In this document: piece by piece, positions 61,626 to 64,000 of the stretch
How positions within the stretch are numbered: position 1 is the stretch's first letter
How the letters are laid out: every line of letters begins with the position of its first letter
Assembly (NCBI RefSeq): GCF_026343185.1
Contig: NZ_JAPEMA010000001.1
Span: 1,488,001-1,552,000, forward strand
Source of the DNA: Streptomyces sp. NBC_00091
GTDB lineage: Bacteria > Actinomycetota > Actinomycetes > Streptomycetales > Streptomycetaceae
DNA length: 64,000 nucleotides
Direction: 5' to 3'
Notes under the pieces: generated by a model
What the model saw: only the letters and a program-made list of their open reading frames with translations
What the model was told of the DNA's origin: nothing
Database searches by the model: none
Translations under genes and position numbers: made by a program

Positions 61626-62537
61626 ATGACAAACACAACGGACACCCACTCGAGCGAGGTACGGGAGTTCACAGCGCGCAGCGTCGGCGGCGGGCTCGCC
61701 CTGCTGCTCGGGCTGGCGGGCACGGTCACCGGGGCGGGGCTGCTCGCCCTGGCCGCCGCGGCGGACGCCACGGGCGCCAAGGCGACGCTGATCCCCCTGG
61801 GCTTCCTGCTGATCATCGCCTCGATCATCGCCATGACCGGGCTCAACACCGTGGCGCCGGGCGAGGCCAGGGTGGTGCAGCTGTTCGGCCGCTACCGGGG
61901 CACGGTCCGCGCGGACGGGCTGCGCTGGGTCAATCCGCTGACCTCGCGCCAGAAGATCTCCACCCGGGTCCGCAACCACGAGACGGCCGTCCTGAAGGTC
62001 AACGACGCCTACGGCAACCCGATCGAGCTGGCGGCGGTCGTGGTGTGGAGGGTCTCCGACACCGCGCGGGCCGTCTTCGAGGTCGAGGACTTCACCGAGT
62101 TCGTCGAGACGCAGACCGAGGCGGCCGTCCGGCACATCGCGATCGAGTACCCCTACGACTCCCACGACGAGGGCGGCCTCTCCCTGCGCGGCAACGCCGA
62201 GGAGATCACCGAGAAGCTCGCGGCCGAGCTGGCGACCCGGGTCGAGGCGGCGGGCGTGCAGATCATCGAGTCCCGTTTCACGCATCTCGCGTACGCTCCT
62301 GAGATCGCCTCCGCGATGCTCCAGCGCCAGCAGGCGGGCGCGGTCGTGGCGGCCCGCAAGCAGATCGTCGAGGGTGCCGTGGGCATGGTGGAACTCGCCC
62401 TGACCAGGCTGGCCGAGGAGGAGATCGTGGACCTGGACCCGGAGCGCAAGGCCTCCATGGTCTCGAACCTGATGGTGGTGCTCTGCGGCGACCGTGCGGC
62501 CCAGCCGGTCATCAACACGGGCACCCTCTACCAGTGA
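61626..62537 (+). CDS. SPFH/band-7 family membrane protein
   Basis: The protein has 303 aa. Two membrane segments lie near the N-terminus ([40 protein letters not shown]). The SPFH domain then starts [21 protein letters not shown] and has [21 protein letters not shown] and [15 protein letters not shown], with a later helical region ([29 protein letters not shown]). It is a scaffolding protein of stomatin/flotillin type. The downstream ribbon-helix-helix gene overlaps it by 4 nt. Confidence 0.9.
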   Translation: MTNTTDTHSSEVREFTARSVGGGLALLLGLAGTVTGAGLLALAAAADATGAKATLIPLGFLLIIASIIAMTGLNTVAPGEARVVQLFGRYRGTVRADGLRWVNPLTSRQKISTRVRNHETAVLKVNDAYGNPIELAAVVVWRVSDTARAVFEVEDFTEFVETQTEAAVRHIAIEYPYDSHDEGGLSLRGNAEEITEKLAAELATRVEAAGVQIIESRFTHLAYAPEIASAMLQRQQAGAVVAARKQIVEGAVGMVELALTRLAEEEIVDLDPERKASMVSNLMVVLCGDRAAQPVINTGTLYQ

Positions 62538-62809
62538 TCCCCTCCGGCGGCACGCGCCCCGGCGGCGGCCAGGACCCGGGCGAGCCGGTGCCCGCCCGGG
62601 CCGGGCGGCAGGCGCGCAAGCAGGTGCTCCTGCGGCTCGACCCGCAGGTGTACGAGGCCCTCGCGCGCTGGGCCGGCGAGGAGCTGCGCAGCGCGAACGC
62701 GCAGATCGAGTTCCTGCTCCGCAGGGCCCTGTCCGAGTCGGGCCGCCTCCCGGGCGGCGCCGCCCCGATCCCCCCGCGCGGCCGCCCCCGCAACGCACCG
62801 GATTCCTGA
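62534..62809 (+). CDS. Ribbon-helix-helix-like small protein
   Basis: The protein has 91 aa; GTG 62534 overlaps the SPFH stop (GTGA). [38 protein letters not shown] is a ribbon-helix-helix pattern as in Arc/HicB-like DNA-binding proteins. Gene coupling to SPFH is recurrent in Streptomyces. It may be an autoregulator or an accessory factor, and its DNA target is unknown. Confidence 0.72.
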   Translation: MIPSGGTRPGGGQDPGEPVPARAGRQARKQVLLRLDPQVYEALARWAGEELRSANAQIEFLLRRALSESGRLPGGAAPIPPRGRPRNAPDS

Positions 62810-62921
62810 GCGGCCCGCCGGCCCCGACCCGCCCGCGGGTGGGGCCGGCCCGCTCGCCGGTGGAGCCGACCTGCTCGCCGCACCCCACCGGAGGCCCGCC
62901 GGTCCGTACCCTCCCGCCCCT

Positions 62922-62953
62922 CTATACACCGAGCGTATACACCGCGTGTATAG
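62922..62953. promoter_or_regulatory. Triple TATACAC motif, operator of the PadR gene
   Basis: CTATACAC (62922-62929), GTATACAC (62935-62942) and the inverted GTGTATAG (62946-62953) stand directly upstream of the start at 62962. The first and third form an inverted repeat. PadR proteins typically bind such AT-rich dyads at their own promoters, and this would control the padR-ABC operon. Confidence 0.72.
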
Positions 62954-62961
62954 TCGCGGTC

Positions 62962-63486
62962 ATGTCCATCGGTCACACCCTCCTCGGCCTCCTGGAGGCC
63001 GGTCCGCGCCACGGCTACGACCTCAAACGCACCTTCGACGAGACCTTCGGCCACGACCGGCCCCTCGCCTACGGACAGGTCTACTCGACCATGTCCCGCC
63101 TCCTGAAGAACGGCCTCGTCGAGGTCGAGGGCATCGAGAGCGGCGGCGGCCCCGACCGCAAGCGGTACGCCATCACCGACGCCGGGATCACCGACGTCGA
63201 GCACTGGCTGTCCCAGCCCGAGAAGCCCGAGCCGTACCTCCAGTCGACCCTGTACACCAAGGTGATCCTGGCGCTGCTCACCCACCGCAGCGCGGGCGAG
63301 CTCCTGGACACCCAGCGCGCCGAGCACCTGCGGCTGATGCGCATCCTGACCCAGCGCAAGCGCAAGGGCGACCTCGCCGACCAGCTGGTCTGCGACCACG
63401 CCCTGTTCCACCTCGAGGCCGACCTGCGCTGGCTCGAGCTGACCGCCGCCCGCCTCGACCAGCTCGCCCGGGAGGTACGCCGATGA
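62962..63486 (+). CDS. PadR-family transcriptional regulator
   Basis: The protein has 174 aa. The winged helix (LLGLLEAGPRHGYDLKRTFDETFG, YGQVYSTMSRLLKNGLVEVEG, DRKRYAITDAGITDVEHWL) is followed by a helical C-terminal dimerisation part (LVCDHALFHLEADLRWLELTAARLDQLA). It likely represses itself and the overlapping ABC ATPase gene until an inducer, perhaps an exported compound, binds. Confidence 0.9.
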   Translation: MSIGHTLLGLLEAGPRHGYDLKRTFDETFGHDRPLAYGQVYSTMSRLLKNGLVEVEGIESGGGPDRKRYAITDAGITDVEHWLSQPEKPEPYLQSTLYTKVILALLTHRSAGELLDTQRAEHLRLMRILTQRKRKGDLADQLVCDHALFHLEADLRWLELTAARLDQLAREVRR

Positions 63487-64000
63487 CCCCGGCCGGCACC
63501 CTGCTCTCCGCCAGGGACCTCCGCAAGGCGTACGGGAGCACCTCCGCGCTCGACGGCGCCGCGTTCTCCATCCACCCCGGCGAGGTCGTCGCCGTCATGG
63601 GGCCCTCCGGCTCCGGCAAGTCGACCCTGCTGCACTGCCTCGCCGGGATCGTCACGCCCGACTCCGGCACCATCACGTACGCCGGGCGCACCCTGTCCTC
63701 CATGCGCGACGCCGAGCGCAGCGCCCTGCGCCGCAGCGACTTCGGCTTCGTCTTCCAGTTCGGCCAGCTCGTACCGGAGCTGAGCTGCGTGGAGAACGTC
63801 GCCCTCCCGCTGCGCCTCACCGGCGTCGGGCGCAAGCAGGCCGAACGGACCGCCCTGCACTGGATGGAGCGCCTCCAGGTCGACGACCTGGCCCGCCAGC
63901 GCCCCGGCGAGATATCCGGCGGCCAGGGCCAGCGCGTGGCCGTGGCACGGGCCCTGGTCACCGGCCCCCGGGTGATCTTCGCGGACGAGCCCACGGGCGC
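63483..64000 (+). CDS. ABC transporter ATP-binding protein, N-terminal part (runs off the window)
   Basis: ATG 63483 overlaps the PadR stop (ATGA). Over the visible 172 residues it has Walker A VMGPSGSGKSTLL, Q-loop VFQFGQL, signature ISGGQGQRVAVARAL and Walker B VIFADEPTG. This is the LolD/MacB-like subfamily, which works with FtsX-type permeases. The partner permease should be just outside the window. With PadR in front it resembles antibiotic or peptide export operons. Confidence 0.92.
   Translation, partial: MTPAGTLLSARDLRKAYGSTSALDGAAFSIHPGEVVAVMGPSGSGKSTLLHCLAGIVTPDSGTITYAGRTLSSMRDAERSALRRSDFGFVFQFGQLVPELSCVENVALPLRLTGVGRKQAERTALHWMERLQVDDLARQRPGEISGGQGQRVAVARALVTGPRVIFADEPTG

Overview
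The window is high-GC actinobacterial DNA, almost certainly a Streptomyces chromosome arm or core segment. The evidence is codon bias, GTG/TTG starts, and a conserved block of core genes: ychF, DUF6542, ppgK, ispH, permease, xseA-xseB, malonic semialdehyde reductase, DUF4245, glpX, a WhiB-like gene, DUF1707, class I fumarase, class II fumarase, DUF402, a GAF-SpoIIE-HATPase regulator, and a class A PBP. The window opens inside a MarR-type gene and closes inside an ABC ATPase gene.

Layout. 1-6.4 kb: MarR (partial), secreted SMP-30/NHL-like protein, Uma2-family nuclease fold, the molybdenum subunit of a xanthine-dehydrogenase-like enzyme, and a divergent PucR regulator. The partner FAD and 2Fe-2S subunits are missing; only a decayed C-terminal scrap of the 2Fe-2S subunit remains. 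6.4-6.9 kb: a Phd/RelE toxin-antitoxin pair.

6.9-36.0 kb is an accessory island that I read as an accretion of integrative elements at the 3' end of ychF. A 14-bp direct repeat (ACGTTGAAGCGGAA, which reads FRFNV-stop on the minus strand) occurs at 8901, 11353, 19397 and, as the true end of ychF, at 36030. Two families of short repeats flank these cores (TGCGGAC pairs; ATCCAGCAC groups) and look like arm-type integrase sites, so the ends can be matched. Unit 0 (6.9-8.9 kb) carries a CPCC protein and YefM/YoeB. Unit 1 (8.9-11.35 kb) carries a large toxin with a restriction-endonuclease-fold tail plus its immunity candidate. Unit 2 (11.35-19.4 kb) carries a truncated integrase, an XRE/DUF397/DUF6879 set, and a cargo operon with NUDIX-like, SIR2-like, UDP-glucose-dehydrogenase-like and MazG-like proteins. 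Unit 3 (19.4-36.0 kb) carries the intact integrase, excisionase, XRE regulator, DUF3631 ATPase, DUF2637 membrane protein, MobC, a NUDIX/TPR-regulator/kinase-like/methyltransferase/HAD cargo set, and a three-gene operon.

That three-gene operon (19.7-25.2 kb) is the strongest candidate for an undescribed conflict system. It encodes an unrecognised 234-aa protein, a CHAT caspase-like protease with an N-terminal EAD1-like domain, and a 1260-aa Ski2-like helicase that also starts with an EAD1-like domain. Shared EAD1-like modules suggest the helicase and protease assemble by homotypic contact.

36.0-64.0 kb is ordinary core chromosome in good order, with strong hairpin terminators, a small accessory insertion after the class I fumarase (DUF6247-like, XRE-TPR, a frameshifted anti-sigma-like ATPase, and one small gene), and a PadR/ABC transporter operon at the end. 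No tRNA, rRNA, CRISPR array or insertion sequence was seen.
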